64,000 nucleotides of DNA from Edaphobacter aggregans DSM 19364 (GCF_000745965.1 NZ_KN050790.1:135501-199500); one strand, 5' to 3'; counted from the stretch's first letter, positions 1 to 8,734 are shown. Numbers and translations: made by a program. Notes: generated from the letters alone by a model not told the origin.

Positions 1-402
1 GTAGAGAGGCAGTTTGCTTGCTGTTCCCTTCTGCCAGTGAAAGAGTCCGGACGAGGTGACGAAGAACATGCCTCCGGCTCCGTCTTCTGCAAACGGCGCA
101 ACGATGTCGGCTGAGATTCCTCCGACGAGCAGCACCTCGAGGTTCCCGTTCGCAACTCTCTCCACGCCGTTCGCCGTCGCAACCCAGAGCGCTCCCTGCG
201 AGTCCTGGCGAAGCACGCGAATCCCGTTGTCAATAGGGCCGCTCCCGGTCTGCCGGTCCTGCCACTGGGCCTGAGCGGTGCGCTGCGGAACGGGCTGCGC
301 GCCGGCATGAGTAAGCGCGAGAGACACAGCGAATCCGACGACTGGCGACAAAAGCTGCCGGTAGCAGAGCGAGTTCGACTTCGCGTATCGCCGCATGGTC
401 AT
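1..402 (-). CDS. Two-component regulator propeller protein, N-terminal part (runs off window)
   Basis: The minus-strand frame is open from ATG at 402 (a second in-frame ATG is at 396) to the window edge, giving 134 codons without a stop. The first 40 or so residues are basic then hydrophobic and end in HAGAQ, a likely Sec signal peptide. Around residues 60-85 the text RQDSQGALWVATANGVERV fits the repeat unit of regulator-propeller beta-propellers (D-x-x-G-x-LWVAT/GT-x-x-G). In this family such periplasmic propellers usually precede a membrane segment and a histidine kinase or GGDEF output, but that part is outside the window. The MFS gene upstream on the same strand stops 65 bases away, so the two may be cotranscribed. 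The output domain cannot be known from here. Confidence 0.7.
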   Translation of the reverse strand, partial: MTMRRYAKSNSLCYRQLLSPVVGFAVSLALTHAGAQPVPQRTAQAQWQDRQTGSGPIDNGIRVLRQDSQGALWVATANGVERVANGNLEVLLVGGISADIVAPFAEDGAGGMFFVTSSGLFHWQKGTASKLPLY

Positions 403-466
403 TCCGTATTACTAAACCACCATCTTTTGCAGTTGCAACGAGACAACACTTGAGCCGAGTGTCGTT

Positions 467-1765
467 TCAGGCGTCGAGCGGTCGTTCGGGATGCACGGTG
501 AGCCAGCAGAGTGCGCCCATCACGGCGAACGCCGCAGCCATCGCAAACGAGGTCGTCCAGCCGAAGCGCTGAGCGATCCAGGGAGTGAGCGAAGCGGTGA
601 TAGCACCCCCGATCTGTCCTCCCATGTTGACCATGCTGGAGAAGACGGCGGAGCTGCGGCCGGCGATGTCGACGGAAACAGACCAGAAGGAGCTCTGCGA
701 CAGATAGAGTGCGCCTGCCCCTCCCGCCAGGATGACTCCGGCAAGCTGCGGGCTGTGAACCTGCGAGCCGAGCACGAGAAATATCGCCGTGATGAGCAGC
801 GCGACTGCGGCGAGGCCACAACGTCCGACCCACAGGCCGTAGCTGCGCGTCAGCCGATCGCTGAGAGCACCGCCGACGAGACAGCAGACCGTCATCGAGA
901 GAAACGGAAGCATGGTGTAGAGTGCGCTCGACTTGAGGTCGAAGCCGCGAACCTGCGCCATGTAAAGAAAGAACCAGCTGAAGAATATCCAGGCGATGTA
1001 ACCAAAGCTGAAGTAGCCGGCCATCAGAGCGGAGAGATCGCGCCGATGGAAGATCGCTCGCCAGGAGATGCCAGTCGGTGCCGGATCGGACGAGGATGAA
1101 ACGGCAGGCGCTGGGGTAAAGGTAAGGCCATCGCGAATCGTGCGAAGCTCGGCCGGAGAAACGGCAGGATGTTCTTCCGGAGTGTCCCGCGCGGCGTACC
1201 ACCAGACCGCTCCTGCAACCAGGCCTACGACGGCGCTGAACCAGAAGGCGGCCCGCCATCCCTGATTCGTGATGAGCCAGGTGAGCAGTGGCGGCGTAAG
1301 GCCGCTGCCGGCTCCAACGCCGGCGAAGATGAGGCCGTTGATGAAGCCGCGCTCTTCGAGCGGAACCCAGCGCGCAACAAACTGATTGGCTGCGGGATAG
1401 ATGACGGCCTCGCCCGCGCCGAGGGCAAAGCGTATGCCAATCAGCAGCAGAACGGCGTGAGCGATTCCCGAGGGAAGCAGGGCGGTGAGGGCGGTTGCGA
1501 CTCCCCACCAGAGAACGCCGAGCGTAAGAACCTTGCGCGGACCGAAGCGAGCCGCCAGCCATCCCGCAGGCAACTGGAAGCCGGCATAGCCGATCAGGAA
1601 GGCGCTGAAGATCCAGCCCAGGCGCTGATTGCCCAGACCATATTCGCGGCTGATCTGAAGGCCGGCGATGGAGATGTTGGTGCGATCGAGAAAAGCGACT
1701 CCGCTAAGAACGAAGAGCCAAAAGGCAAGAAAGAATCGGATACGACTACGTTCAGCAGACATCAT
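467..1765 (-). CDS. MFS transporter, ACS (anion:cation symporter)-like
   Basis: This is a 432-residue protein with about 12 hydrophobic segments and no signal peptide, the normal size for a major facilitator transporter. Near residues 25-33 the text LDRTNISIA and near 60-76 the loop GWLAARFGPRKVLTLG match the first helix and the loop 2-3 signature (G-x-x-x-D/R-R-x-G-R/P-R) of ACS-family carriers, which import organic anions such as hexuronates, glucarate or phthalate with protons or sodium. The substrate cannot be told from sequence. Two ATGs are adjacent (1765 and 1762); an AGGAG lies just upstream and suits the second better. The propeller gene follows 65 bases downstream on the same strand, so regulation of uptake by that sensor is possible. 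Confidence 0.85.
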   Translation of the reverse strand: MMSAERSRIRFFLAFWLFVLSGVAFLDRTNISIAGLQISREYGLGNQRLGWIFSAFLIGYAGFQLPAGWLAARFGPRKVLTLGVLWWGVATALTALLPSGIAHAVLLLIGIRFALGAGEAVIYPAANQFVARWVPLEERGFINGLIFAGVGAGSGLTPPLLTWLITNQGWRAAFWFSAVVGLVAGAVWWYAARDTPEEHPAVSPAELRTIRDGLTFTPAPAVSSSSDPAPTGISWRAIFHRRDLSALMAGYFSFGYIAWIFFSWFFLYMAQVRGFDLKSSALYTMLPFLSMTVCCLVGGALSDRLTRSYGLWVGRCGLAAVALLITAIFLVLGSQVHSPQLAGVILAGGAGALYLSQSSFWSVSVDIAGRSSAVFSSMVNMGGQIGGAITASLTPWIAQRFGWTTSFAMAAAFAVMGALCWLTVHPERPLDA

Positions 1766-1997
1766 GCTCCTGGCGGCCGGCGAGTGTGCGAATCGGACAA
1801 CCCGGTCGCGCGCGCTCTACGAAAGAGAGATTGGATAAGACCGCAGGATTTTGAGCGGCACATCGCATGGTATCGACGCAGCCGGGGAACGCGCAAGGGC
1901 CATATGTCCCATGTGAATCTTTACATCGCGTGCTAGTACGGGAAAGTTCGCGCTCGTAGCAGCCGTGCTGTCTTGATTCAACGAAGCGAGGAGGAAA

Positions 1998-2042
<45 letters not shown>

Positions 2043-2718
2043 CGTTCATGAAGGGCGGGCACATGTGTTTTCAATGGAGTAGAGAGGAGCGCACAGGAGT
2101 ATTTGGCGCCCCGCGGCGCGCAATTCTGTGAAGAATTTGGTGAAGTTCTGTTCTCGATCCTAGCCGTGATGAGCAGATCCCTCAAACCGGAATCTTCGCA
2201 CCGTAGTTCCCTGCCTTCGAGCGTTTTCAAACGCTTCCCCACTGCCCCCGAGCGGGGACCGAGACCCCACCGTGTGAAGGTAGCACTTTACGAGCATTTT
2301 ATTGATGGCAAAGGGCTTATTAGTCGGAGGAGTCGGAAAAATCGGCACAATCGGGCTATTTTGCCCCAAAATTGCCACAAACTTTTTAGTTGTCTAACCA
2401 AGTGGGCCGTGGGGTGGCCGTGGCAGAACAGCCCAGCTTTCCTCTTCGTCTCAAACGCTTCTCTTCTTCGTCGTCCACCAGGACACAAGCATGCTTTGTA
2501 CGACCGTTGCCGGATACCGCCTCCTCGAGGAGACTTCGTTCAGATCAAGCCAAACGCAGGCTGACCCATGCCAATTCCGTACTCAGACATGCCCGGCGAG
2601 GATAAGAGCGCCGTAGCGCTCGACCGCTCAGGTTTGGCATTTATCGATCTGATATGTCAAAAATCATCACCGAGTGACGTCCGACAGCGTGATAGTACAA
2701 CGCCGAGAAGGCGTCGAA
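2043..2718. other. Intergenic stretch without a recognisable gene
   Basis: Open frames here (the longest is about 153 codons on the plus strand) show no domain, no ribosome binding site and no codon bias like the neighbours. The stretch is more AT-rich than the downstream chromosome. It lies between the tRNA-Asn fragment and the motif pair upstream of the PAS kinase, where an integrase gene would be expected if this were an intact island. I see no integrase catalytic residues, so any integrase has been lost. Confidence 0.5.
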
Positions 2719-2797
2719 ATTACATGATTCTGGTATCAAAGAAGTACACCTCACGCTTTCGCGCGAATAGAGCAAGTTCCTAGCAGAAACATGTAAT
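2719..2797. promoter_or_regulatory. Inverted pair of ATTACAT motifs upstream of the PAS kinase
   Basis: ATTACATGATTCTGGTA lies at 2719-2735 on the plus strand. The same word, ATTACATGTTTCTG, lies at 2797-2784 on the minus strand, so the two face each other about 50 bases apart. The kinase start is 127 bases downstream. Closely related copies occur upstream of the FixJ-like regulator (5109) and the stress protein (8046, 8140). I infer a transcription-factor site; the regulator is not known, but the FixJ-like protein of this segment is the obvious candidate. Confidence 0.4.
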
Positions 2798-2923
2798 GAA
2801 CTTCCCGCCGTATCCCGTAATACGCTCAATCCAACAGCAAATCGGAAGGGCGTCGAAGGCGAGTGCTATAGCGACGTTGGCCGAGCGACTGTTCCATTTG
2901 TTTAACTCAAAGAGCTACAAGCG

Positions 2924-4423
2924 ATGACTGACTCGACGGAAATAGGAGCTTTTGTTCAGGGCTCGCCTCATCCATCTTGGTTGTCCGATTCCAATGGATG
3001 TTGCATCTACGCCAATTCGGCGCTAGAGCGGCTCACGGGCGTTGGCTCGCTGCAACTCGAGGGCTCACAGTGGTTGGATCTTGTTGTTGGTGAAGACAGG
3101 CCGCAGACAAGAGTGGCATGGCACGAATCTCGCGCCGGCACGCGTTCCCTCCGCGTACGAGTGTGCATCCGCGGCACCTCGCCAGACATTTGCGCTCCTG
3201 TCGAAGTAATTGGTTTTGGTCATTATGTCGCCGGAGTCGGCGAGCTGTGGCTTTTCACCGCTCTACATCTCCACGCACCGACGCATCAACATCCTCCGCT
3301 CGAGGCTCAATTACAGGCCACGCTGAATATCATTCCTGTTCAGGCGTGGTATGCCTTGGCTTCTGGAACAATCGCATTCGTCAATGAGGCGACCGCGAGT
3401 TACCTTCGGCTTCCGCAACCCCACCATCTTCGGTACGGCGCGGACGTCGGCGGGACGCGGGAGTCGCACCTTTCCTATATACATCCCGAAGACCACCCGC
3501 ATGCGAGAAGGCAATGGTCTGCCTGCCTGCGAAAGCACGAAGTCGGCGAGCTCCAACTTCGCATCATGAGTGAACCTGGAAGTGCTCGATGGTTTCTTGT
3601 TCGGGCAGAGCCACTGCGAGCGAGGAATGGAGACCTTCTCTTTTGGGTAGGCGTGAACATCGATATAGACGACGCGAAACGCGCTGGCGAGGCGTTAGAC
3701 GTGGCGAAAGAGCGGATTGCGCGAGCCGCGCAGGTTGCTACTATCGTGGAGCTGTCTACCTCGATTTCCCACGAGATTGTTCAGCCTCTGTCAGCTGTCG
3801 TTGCAAACGCGCGGGCTGCGCTCAATTGGTTATCGCGTGAGTCACCAAACATCGATCGCGCCAAAAGTGCCATTGAGGGGATTCTCCGCGACGGTATGGC
3901 CGTCGGAAACGTCATGCACGAAATGCGACGGCTGTTCAAGCAGCAGGAGCCGAATCGAAGCACAATACAAATGAATGACCTGATCGTGCAAGTATTGAAG
4001 GTTCTCGAGCCCGATCTCCGGGACAGAAACATCGTCGTCTCACTCAACCTCTCCACGGAGTTGCCCAACACCGAGGCCGACGCGATCCAAATTCAGCAGG
4101 TTCTGCTCAACCTGGCTCGGAATGCGTCGGAAGCCGTGCTGGAACGAGCTTCCAGCCAAAAAGAGATCAAAATTCGGACACTCTTTTCAGATCATGAGGT
4201 CACCGTGGAGGTCGAAGACAGCGGGTTTGGGATCGTCACTCCGGAAAGAATCTTCGAGGCATTCTTCACGAGCAAGGACGAAGGCTTGGGGGTTGGTTTG
4301 TCGATCAGCCGGTCTATCGCCGAAGCACATGGTGGAGCGCTTGTGGCGACGAATCTCGAGGACGGGGGCGCCCGCTTTAGCCTGACGTTGCCTCGTAGTT
4401 TCTCTCCGACTGAGATGGTCTAG
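2924..4423 (+). CDS. Cytoplasmic PAS-domain sensor histidine kinase (FixL-like)
   Basis: This 499-residue protein has no membrane segment. A PAS domain covers about residues 10-75 (PHPSWLSDSNGCCIYAN), and a second PAS/PAC covers about 130-250. The dimerisation/phosphoacceptor helix carries His283 in ISHEIVQPL, the H-box form typical of FixL and related kinases. The N-box (QQVLLNLARNASEA, from 391), G1 (EDSGFG, about 431) and G2 (GLGVGLSIS, about 454) motifs of the ATPase are intact, so it should be active. No haem-binding His is assignable in either PAS domain, so the signal is unknown. The FixJ-type regulator (5293) and a lone receiver (5981) downstream on the same strand are its likely partners. 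Paired ATTACAT motifs lie upstream and may give feedback control. Confidence 0.9.
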   Translation: MTDSTEIGAFVQGSPHPSWLSDSNGCCIYANSALERLTGVGSLQLEGSQWLDLVVGEDRPQTRVAWHESRAGTRSLRVRVCIRGTSPDICAPVEVIGFGHYVAGVGELWLFTALHLHAPTHQHPPLEAQLQATLNIIPVQAWYALASGTIAFVNEATASYLRLPQPHHLRYGADVGGTRESHLSYIHPEDHPHARRQWSACLRKHEVGELQLRIMSEPGSARWFLVRAEPLRARNGDLLFWVGVNIDIDDAKRAGEALDVAKERIARAAQVATIVELSTSISHEIVQPLSAVVANARAALNWLSRESPNIDRAKSAIEGILRDGMAVGNVMHEMRRLFKQQEPNRSTIQMNDLIVQVLKVLEPDLRDRNIVVSLNLSTELPNTEADAIQIQQVLLNLARNASEAVLERASSQKEIKIRTLFSDHEVTVEVEDSGFGIVTPERIFEAFFTSKDEGLGVGLSISRSIAEAHGGALVATNLEDGGARFSLTLPRSFSPTEMV

Positions 4424-4571
4424 GAACTGAATGCCGTGAGTCCGAAGAATCGAGATCTCCTCCCGAACTGTTATTCCCTTGACGCATCGTTAAAATGAAT
4501 TCGGCTCCTTCACTGCTATTCGGCTTGACCAGTGGCTCCGCTGTCGGGTACCTCCGGTGCAGAGGCTGGTT

Positions 4572-4751
4572 CATGGTGGACAGTGCGGAAATCGGCTCGC
4601 CTGTTCAAAGTTCGCCACATCCGGCGTGGTTGACGACCAGTGACGGGCTTTGTACGTGAACCCTGCCCTCAAGCGGCTTACGGGTCTTGCGTCTGACCAG
4701 ATAGTCGGCTCGGTCTCAGCTTGCCGTTTTCGGCCCGATCGTGATCGCCTG
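4572..4751 (+). pseudogene. Decayed second copy of the PAS-kinase N-terminus
   Basis: From ATG 4572 the frame reads MVDSAEIGSPVQSSPHPAWL and then TTSDGLC, closely matching the start of the kinase at 2924 (MTDSTEIGAFVQGSPHPSWL, SDSNGCC). It stops after about 29 codons. In a shifted frame it continues NPALKRLTGL, matching NSALERLTGV of the kinase, and then RFRPDRDRL before similarity fades. The rest of the gene is missing. This is a truncated, frameshifted duplicate of the upstream gene. Confidence 0.75.
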
Positions 4752-5108
4752 TAGGTTCAAATGCGTACAGCGGTGGTTATGCCCTATAGGAAGATGTAAT
4801 GGTATTTGCCTCCAAGCTTTGGCTAGGATCACGTCACTGTTCTTTGGGTATATTTCGAGACCAGGATGTCTTTGCCAGTGAGGGATCTTTGCTTTGGATT
4901 GAAATTGTGCTCATGGTGGCGATCTCCGTCCGCTTCGCTCGTGGGGCGTCAAAGCTACGCTCGTTCCTGAACTTGGTCAATACCGAAGACGCCCGGATCC
5001 AAGGAGACAAATTACCAGCGGATCCCGAATGATCCTTAGAAAGGGAGCGGGCAGGGCCTCCTTAATCAAGGAGGGCGTATGCCAATTACAAATCTATGTC
5101 GCATGCAT
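4752..5108. other. Intergenic stretch, one unassigned short frame
   Basis: A 77-codon plus-strand frame starts at 4799 (MVFASKLWLGSRHCSLGIFR...). It has one hydrophobic stretch (WIEIVLMVAISVRFA) but no clear ribosome binding site and no family I recognise. It follows the kinase relic and may be more debris of the same duplication. I see no other structure. Confidence 0.3.
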
Positions 5109-5125
5109 ATTACATATTTATGTAG
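5109..5125 (+). promoter_or_regulatory. ATTACAT motif with perfect inverted repeat
   Basis: ATTACATATTTATGTAG contains the palindrome TACATA-TT-TATGTA (5111-5124). It shares the ATTACAT head with the motifs at 2719, 2784, 8046 and 8140. It lies about 170 bases upstream of the FixJ-like regulator gene. Confidence 0.35.
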
Positions 5126-5292
5126 TGGCTGGACGCGTCAGCGGAGATGTCCTTTTTCCTCGCCTCCCGAATATAATGATCAACACATGCGCGCGTTCAA
5201 TGCATGCGGGTGCGGCCGAAATTTCCCCTCGAGTAACCGAAGTCGCCCGGCCAACTACCGCATGAGATGCCTATAGTCCTTAGGAGATCCAC

Positions 5293-5919
5293 ATGGGACC
5301 GACGAACGAGATGGTATATATCGTTGACGACGATGCAACGATTGGAGAGGCCCTGTCTTCGTTATTGCGAGCCAATGGTAAACGAGTACGCATATTTACC
5401 TCAGGACGGGAATTCCTCAATTTCGAGCGCCAGGATGATTGTGCATGCCTGATTCTCGACCTGAGAATGCCAGGACTGAACGGTCTGGAGGTACAGAGGT
5501 CGATCTCCGCTGAGGCGGGGATTCCGGTAATCTTCATCACCGGCCGCGGGGATATCCAATCAACAGTGACCGCAATGAAAGAAGGAGCGATCGACTTTCT
5601 AACGAAGCCTGTCGATGAGGCCGCACTGTTGGCCAGCATCGAGCGAGCTCTAGAATTGGATAGAAAATTGCGCAAGAAGACACTCGAACATGCAAACCTG
5701 CTTGCGCGATATCAGTCCTTAACTCCAAGGGAGCAACAGGTGTTACCACTGTTGGTCCGGGGCTTGCTTAACAAGCAGGCTGCCGGAGAATTGGGCATCA
5801 CGGAGTATACGGTTCAGATACACCGGGGACACATTATGCGAAAGATGGAAGCTGACTCTTTCGCGACGTTGGTTAAACTGGCTAGCATGCTAAATCTTGA
5901 GCCGACCAACGCATCCTAA
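5293..5919 (+). CDS. FixJ-family response regulator (receiver + LuxR-type HTH)
   Basis: This 208-residue protein has the normal FixJ length. The receiver covers about residues 6-120: acidic pocket VDDD at 11-14, phosphoacceptor Asp56 in LILDLRMPG, and Lys105 in FLTKPVD. The LuxR-type DNA-binding domain covers about 143-200 (LTPREQQVLPLLVRG, then ITEYTVQIHRGHIMRKM). A good ribosome site (AGGAG) precedes ATG 5293. FixJ-type proteins are phosphorylated by FixL-like PAS kinases and activate transcription, and the only such kinase nearby is at 2924. Autoregulation through the ATTACAT sites is an inference. Confidence 0.92.
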   Translation: MGPTNEMVYIVDDDATIGEALSSLLRANGKRVRIFTSGREFLNFERQDDCACLILDLRMPGLNGLEVQRSISAEAGIPVIFITGRGDIQSTVTAMKEGAIDFLTKPVDEAALLASIERALELDRKLRKKTLEHANLLARYQSLTPREQQVLPLLVRGLLNKQAAGELGITEYTVQIHRGHIMRKMEADSFATLVKLASMLNLEPTNAS

Positions 5920-5980
5920 AGCGAAGATGAACCGAACGGGATCACCTGCCTGTAGATTGTGGTGAGTGGCGGAGGTTGAG

Positions 5981-6355
5981 ATGGGCAATCTGGCCCGCAC
6001 GATCGCAGTCATTGATGATGATCACCGGGTCGTCGAATCGATAGTCAATCTCTTGGCTTCCTGCGGATATAGGGCTGAGGGTTACTACTCGGCCGAGCAG
6101 TTTCTGGGCGCGGACGGATTGTCCAAAACATCCTGCATTATCACCGATGTTGAGATGCGGCAGATGAGCGGCCTTGGCCTGCTTCACCATGTGAAGAGCG
6201 TCAATAGCCCGGTCCCAGTGGTCATCATCACGGGAAAGCCCTCCGAGAACTCCGAAGCATTCTATTTGGAACGGGGTGCGATCGGATTCTTCGGCAAGCC
6301 AATCGACGGCGACGCGCTCATGGACCTACTCAAGTCAGTTGCTGCCATCTCGTAG
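5981..6355 (+). CDS. Single-domain response regulator (receiver only)
   Basis: The predicted protein has 124 residues and consists of a receiver domain alone: acidic residues IDDD at 11-14, phosphoacceptor Asp56 in IITDVEMRQ, and a conserved Lys in FFGKPID. There is no output domain, so it acts either as a phosphate sink or as a partner-binding signal, like the single-domain FixJ-type receivers beside PAS kinases. ATG 5981 is preferred over GTG 5966 because GGAGG lies 6 bases before it. The gene follows the FixJ-like regulator by about 60 bases on the same strand and probably belongs to the same transcript. Confidence 0.88.
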   Translation: MGNLARTIAVIDDDHRVVESIVNLLASCGYRAEGYYSAEQFLGADGLSKTSCIITDVEMRQMSGLGLLHHVKSVNSPVPVVIITGKPSENSEAFYLERGAIGFFGKPIDGDALMDLLKSVAAIS

Positions 6356-6383
6356 ACCAATCTCAGCCACAGGAAACAGCTCA

Positions 6384-6842
6384 CTACTTTCTCCAAGTCG
6401 CGCGGGAGTAGACTTTATGTAGCTCGGCACGACACTTGAGAGCGAATTCGTTGAGCGGGTCCGCGTCCTGTTCGAGTGCGGCCGTCTTGATTTGGTCAAT
6501 ACTCATATTGCTCTCGCCGTAAGTTTCCACCAGTTTTTTGACGAAGGCTTCGGCAGCTTTGAGAACGTCTTCCGAGGCGAACAGCCTAATCCGGTTTACG
6601 AGCGCATACATTGGGACGATTTCATCGATGCCTTGCAGGCTCTGCGACAATGCCTTTGCATAGCATGCTGTTCCCTGTTGTATGAACTCCGAATACAGTT
6701 CTTCGCGCTGTGCAATCTCACGGTTTGTCAGTTCGCGTTGGGTCACACTTCTCTGCAGAACGAAGTTGCTGAGAACAGGAGTCGAGGCGCCTATAATAGA
6801 ACCTCCGAGTGCCGCCAGAACTCCCGTCAATGTACTGTCCAT
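6384..6842 (-). CDS. Small membrane-anchored protein of unknown function
   Basis: The predicted protein has 152 residues from ATG 6842, with GGGAG 8 bases upstream. An upstream GTG at 6851 is possible but lacks such spacing. One membrane segment spans about residues 4-25 (TLTGVLAALGGSIIGASTPVLS). A charged helical region rich in Gln, Arg and Glu follows (QRELTNREIAQREELYSEF), then a largely helical C-terminal domain. I do not recognise the family. The start overlaps the 3' end of the truncated HlyD gene, so the two are cotranscribed today, but the overlap was probably created by the deletion that cut HlyD. It converges with the lone receiver gene. Confidence 0.6.
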   Translation of the reverse strand: MDSTLTGVLAALGGSIIGASTPVLSNFVLQRSVTQRELTNREIAQREELYSEFIQQGTACYAKALSQSLQGIDEIVPMYALVNRIRLFASEDVLKAAEAFVKKLVETYGESNMSIDQIKTAALEQDADPLNEFALKCRAELHKVYSRATWRK

Positions 6843-7507
6843 GAAACACACTCCCCGTCCTTCGTATCCAGGGCCTCGCGTTGACGTTTTGTCGCCTCTA
6901 ATTGACTCTGGCTAGTCGCCAGGACACCTTCAGCACGCGAAAGGTCCGCCCGGCGCGCCTCAAGAGTACCGCGGAGTTGCCCCTCCTGAGCAGTAGCTGT
7001 CTCCAGTTGTTGATGTGTCGCTGCCTTAGAACCGAACAGGGCTTCTTGTCTGTGAAGTTCCGTCAGAGCTCTCTCGGCCTGGGGCGTAACAGCGGCGATT
7101 CCGGCTCTTGCCGCAGCGATAGAGGCCTTTGCTTGGACAATTCCGGCTTCCGCAGCCACGATCTGCTCGTCCTGGATTCTTTTGGCGGCCTGATTATCAG
7201 CAAGCGAGGCTTCGGAAGCCGCCAAGGCTGCCTTGGCCTGATCCAGGTTTGCCCGGTAGTCATCATTATCGAGTTCGAGGAGAGTTTGCCCAGCTTTGAC
7301 ACTTTCGTAATCGCCGACATTCACCTTCCGGACAGTCCCGGAGATGCGCGTGCTGAGGGGCGTCATGTCTGCTCGTAGATAGGCATCATCGGTTCGCTGG
7401 TCTGCACGATGGCCTTCCCATTCCGTCCAGTGGCCAGTAATCGCGAACAGAAGCCCAGCAGCAGCGAGCAAGACAATGAGCGGTATGATCAATGACTTTT
7501 TACTCAT
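6827..7507 (-). CDS. HlyD/EmrA-type membrane fusion protein, C-terminally truncated
   Basis: The protein has 226 residues against about 350-400 for intact family members. It starts at ATG 7507 (GGAGG 8 bases upstream). It has a membrane helix (about 5-25), the first half of the lipoyl/biotinyl-like domain (RISGTVRKVNVGDYESVKAG), and most of the long Ala/Gln/Glu coiled-coil hairpin (about 80-215). The second lipoyl half and the beta-barrel domain that contact the pump are absent. The frame ends in KDGECVSWTVH, which runs through the start of the next gene. No inner-membrane pump gene is adjacent. Function in export is unlikely; treat it as a gene remnant that may still be translated. Confidence 0.75.
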   Translation of the reverse strand: MSKKSLIIPLIVLLAAAGLLFAITGHWTEWEGHRADQRTDDAYLRADMTPLSTRISGTVRKVNVGDYESVKAGQTLLELDNDDYRANLDQAKAALAASEASLADNQAAKRIQDEQIVAAEAGIVQAKASIAAARAGIAAVTPQAERALTELHRQEALFGSKAATHQQLETATAQEGQLRGTLEARRADLSRAEGVLATSQSQLEATKRQREALDTKDGECVSWTVH

Positions 7508-7552
7508 GCCGTAGGCCTCCAAGAACTCTGACTTCCTTTTGTTTGAACGGCG

Positions 7553-7987
7553 TCAATGCACGCCCAGCACGCTGCAAGGAGCGTCCTGGGCGACGTCATA
7601 CACAGAACTCCAAAGACGCGAAATATAAAAATCGTGCTGGTGCAGCCCAATGACAAGCAGATCCGCCTTCTGTTCCATCAGGAAATGGAGAATGGCCTGC
7701 GTTTCCCGCCCTTCTACGATGGCGCTCGTTGCTGAAACGCCATGCTCGTTTGCCAGTTTCGTCGCCTCTTCATGCAACAGACTTTGAAGTCGCCGCCGAT
7801 CCTCTCTCATGGCAGCGGGGGCACCAGGATCGACAACAATCGCAAATGAGGTGTATGCCGGCGGATCTCCGAGAATAGAAACTGTTGCCAGGGATGCGTC
7901 GAATTTACGGGCAAGATCGATCGCCGTGCGCAGCGCACGCTGGGATTCTGGCAAATCATTCAAAACGACGACTATTTTGGAAAACAT
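7553..7987 (-). CDS. Universal stress protein (UspA family)
   Basis: This 144-residue protein has the single-domain Usp length. The N-terminus FSKIVVVLNDLPESQRALRT and the strand-helix DLLVIGLHQHD match the Usp fold. The loop that in ATP-binding members reads G-x2-G-x9-G-S/T is replaced by GLHQHDFYISRLWSS, so it is probably of the class that does not bind ATP. Such proteins protect cells under starvation, oxygen or redox stress. It leads a minus-strand group with the HlyD fragment and the small membrane protein. ATTACAT motifs lie 60 and 150 bases upstream, linking it by inference to the PAS-kinase/FixJ regulon. Confidence 0.88.
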   Translation of the reverse strand: MFSKIVVVLNDLPESQRALRTAIDLARKFDASLATVSILGDPPAYTSFAIVVDPGAPAAMREDRRRLQSLLHEEATKLANEHGVSATSAIVEGRETQAILHFLMEQKADLLVIGLHQHDFYISRLWSSVYDVAQDAPCSVLGVH

Positions 7988-8045
7988 AGAGCGACTCGAT
8001 CGAAACCGACTCGGTTTATCGTATGAGTCAGCTCAATGGGTCGCT

Positions 8046-8150
8046 ATTACATGTTTCTGGTAGCACTCGCCCGGAGAAATTCTTGATCTGATAGACGCTA
8101 TCGTCCTCTTAGACTAACGTGTCCACGTCTAACAGAGACATTACATATTC
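8046..8150. promoter_or_regulatory. Two ATTACAT motifs upstream of the universal stress protein gene
   Basis: ATTACATGTTTCTGGTA is at 8046-8062, identical at 16 of 17 positions to the copy at 2719 and sharing 14 bases with the inverted copy at 2784. A weaker copy, ATTACATATTCCC, is at 8140-8152. Both lie upstream of the minus-strand stress gene starting at 7987. The repeat of one word before three genes of a signalling segment suggests a regulator site. Confidence 0.4.
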
Positions 8151-8251
8151 CCACTGGTGCTTAGCGGTCCACTGCTTCGCGTAGATCGCTAGGAACTTGT
8201 TGAAATAGGTACCTATCGGTATGAGGTAGGAAGTCTGATCGTCTAACGGTT

Positions 8252-8734
8252 ATGCGGGGAGACGAACGGAGTCAGAATGGGATGTTCAGCTATGTTTCTT
8301 TGGAGCAGCGTGTACCGCAGGATCATTCTTTGCGTGCGGTACGCAAGTTGACGGATGTTGTGTTGCGCAGCCTGAGGGCCGAGTTCGACGCGCTGTACGC
8401 AGTCTTGGGTCGTCCATCGATTGCGCCGGAGTACATTCTGCGGGCTCTGTTGCTGCAGGTGTTCTACTCGGTGCGGTCTGAGCGTCTTCTGGTGGAGCAG
8501 ATCGATTACAACCTGTTGTTCCGCTGGTTTGTTGGCCTGGGCATCGACGATGCGGTGTGGAATCATGCGGTGCTCTCCAAGAATCGCGACCGTCTGTTGA
8601 CCAGCGACGTGGCGCAGCGATTCTTCGCCGAGAACACTCTGTCGTGCTATCTTGGAACACGTGCAGGCCTCTCTTGCTTCTTCAAACATTGTCTTGACAA
8701 CATGTTTGTAGCAGATGAGGCCTTCACTTCCTAA
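8252..8734 (+). pseudogene. Truncated IS5-type transposase (N-terminal third)
   Basis: The first 130 residues (MRGDERSQNGMFSYVSLEQR, then GRPSIAPEYILRALLLQVFY, SVRSERLLVEQIDYNLLFRW and SKNRDRLL) are the N-terminal DUF772-like domain of IS5-family transposases. Family members run to about 350-480 residues with a DDE domain. Here similarity ends after RFFAE near residue 132 and about 28 unrelated codons follow to a stop. No DDE residues and no terminal inverted repeats are visible. This is an insertion-sequence remnant. Confidence 0.85.

Noticed and set aside
1169..1936. 255-codon plus-strand open frame overlapping the MFS gene
   Set aside because: Antisense of a transporter with clear MFS signatures; no ribosome site or domain.
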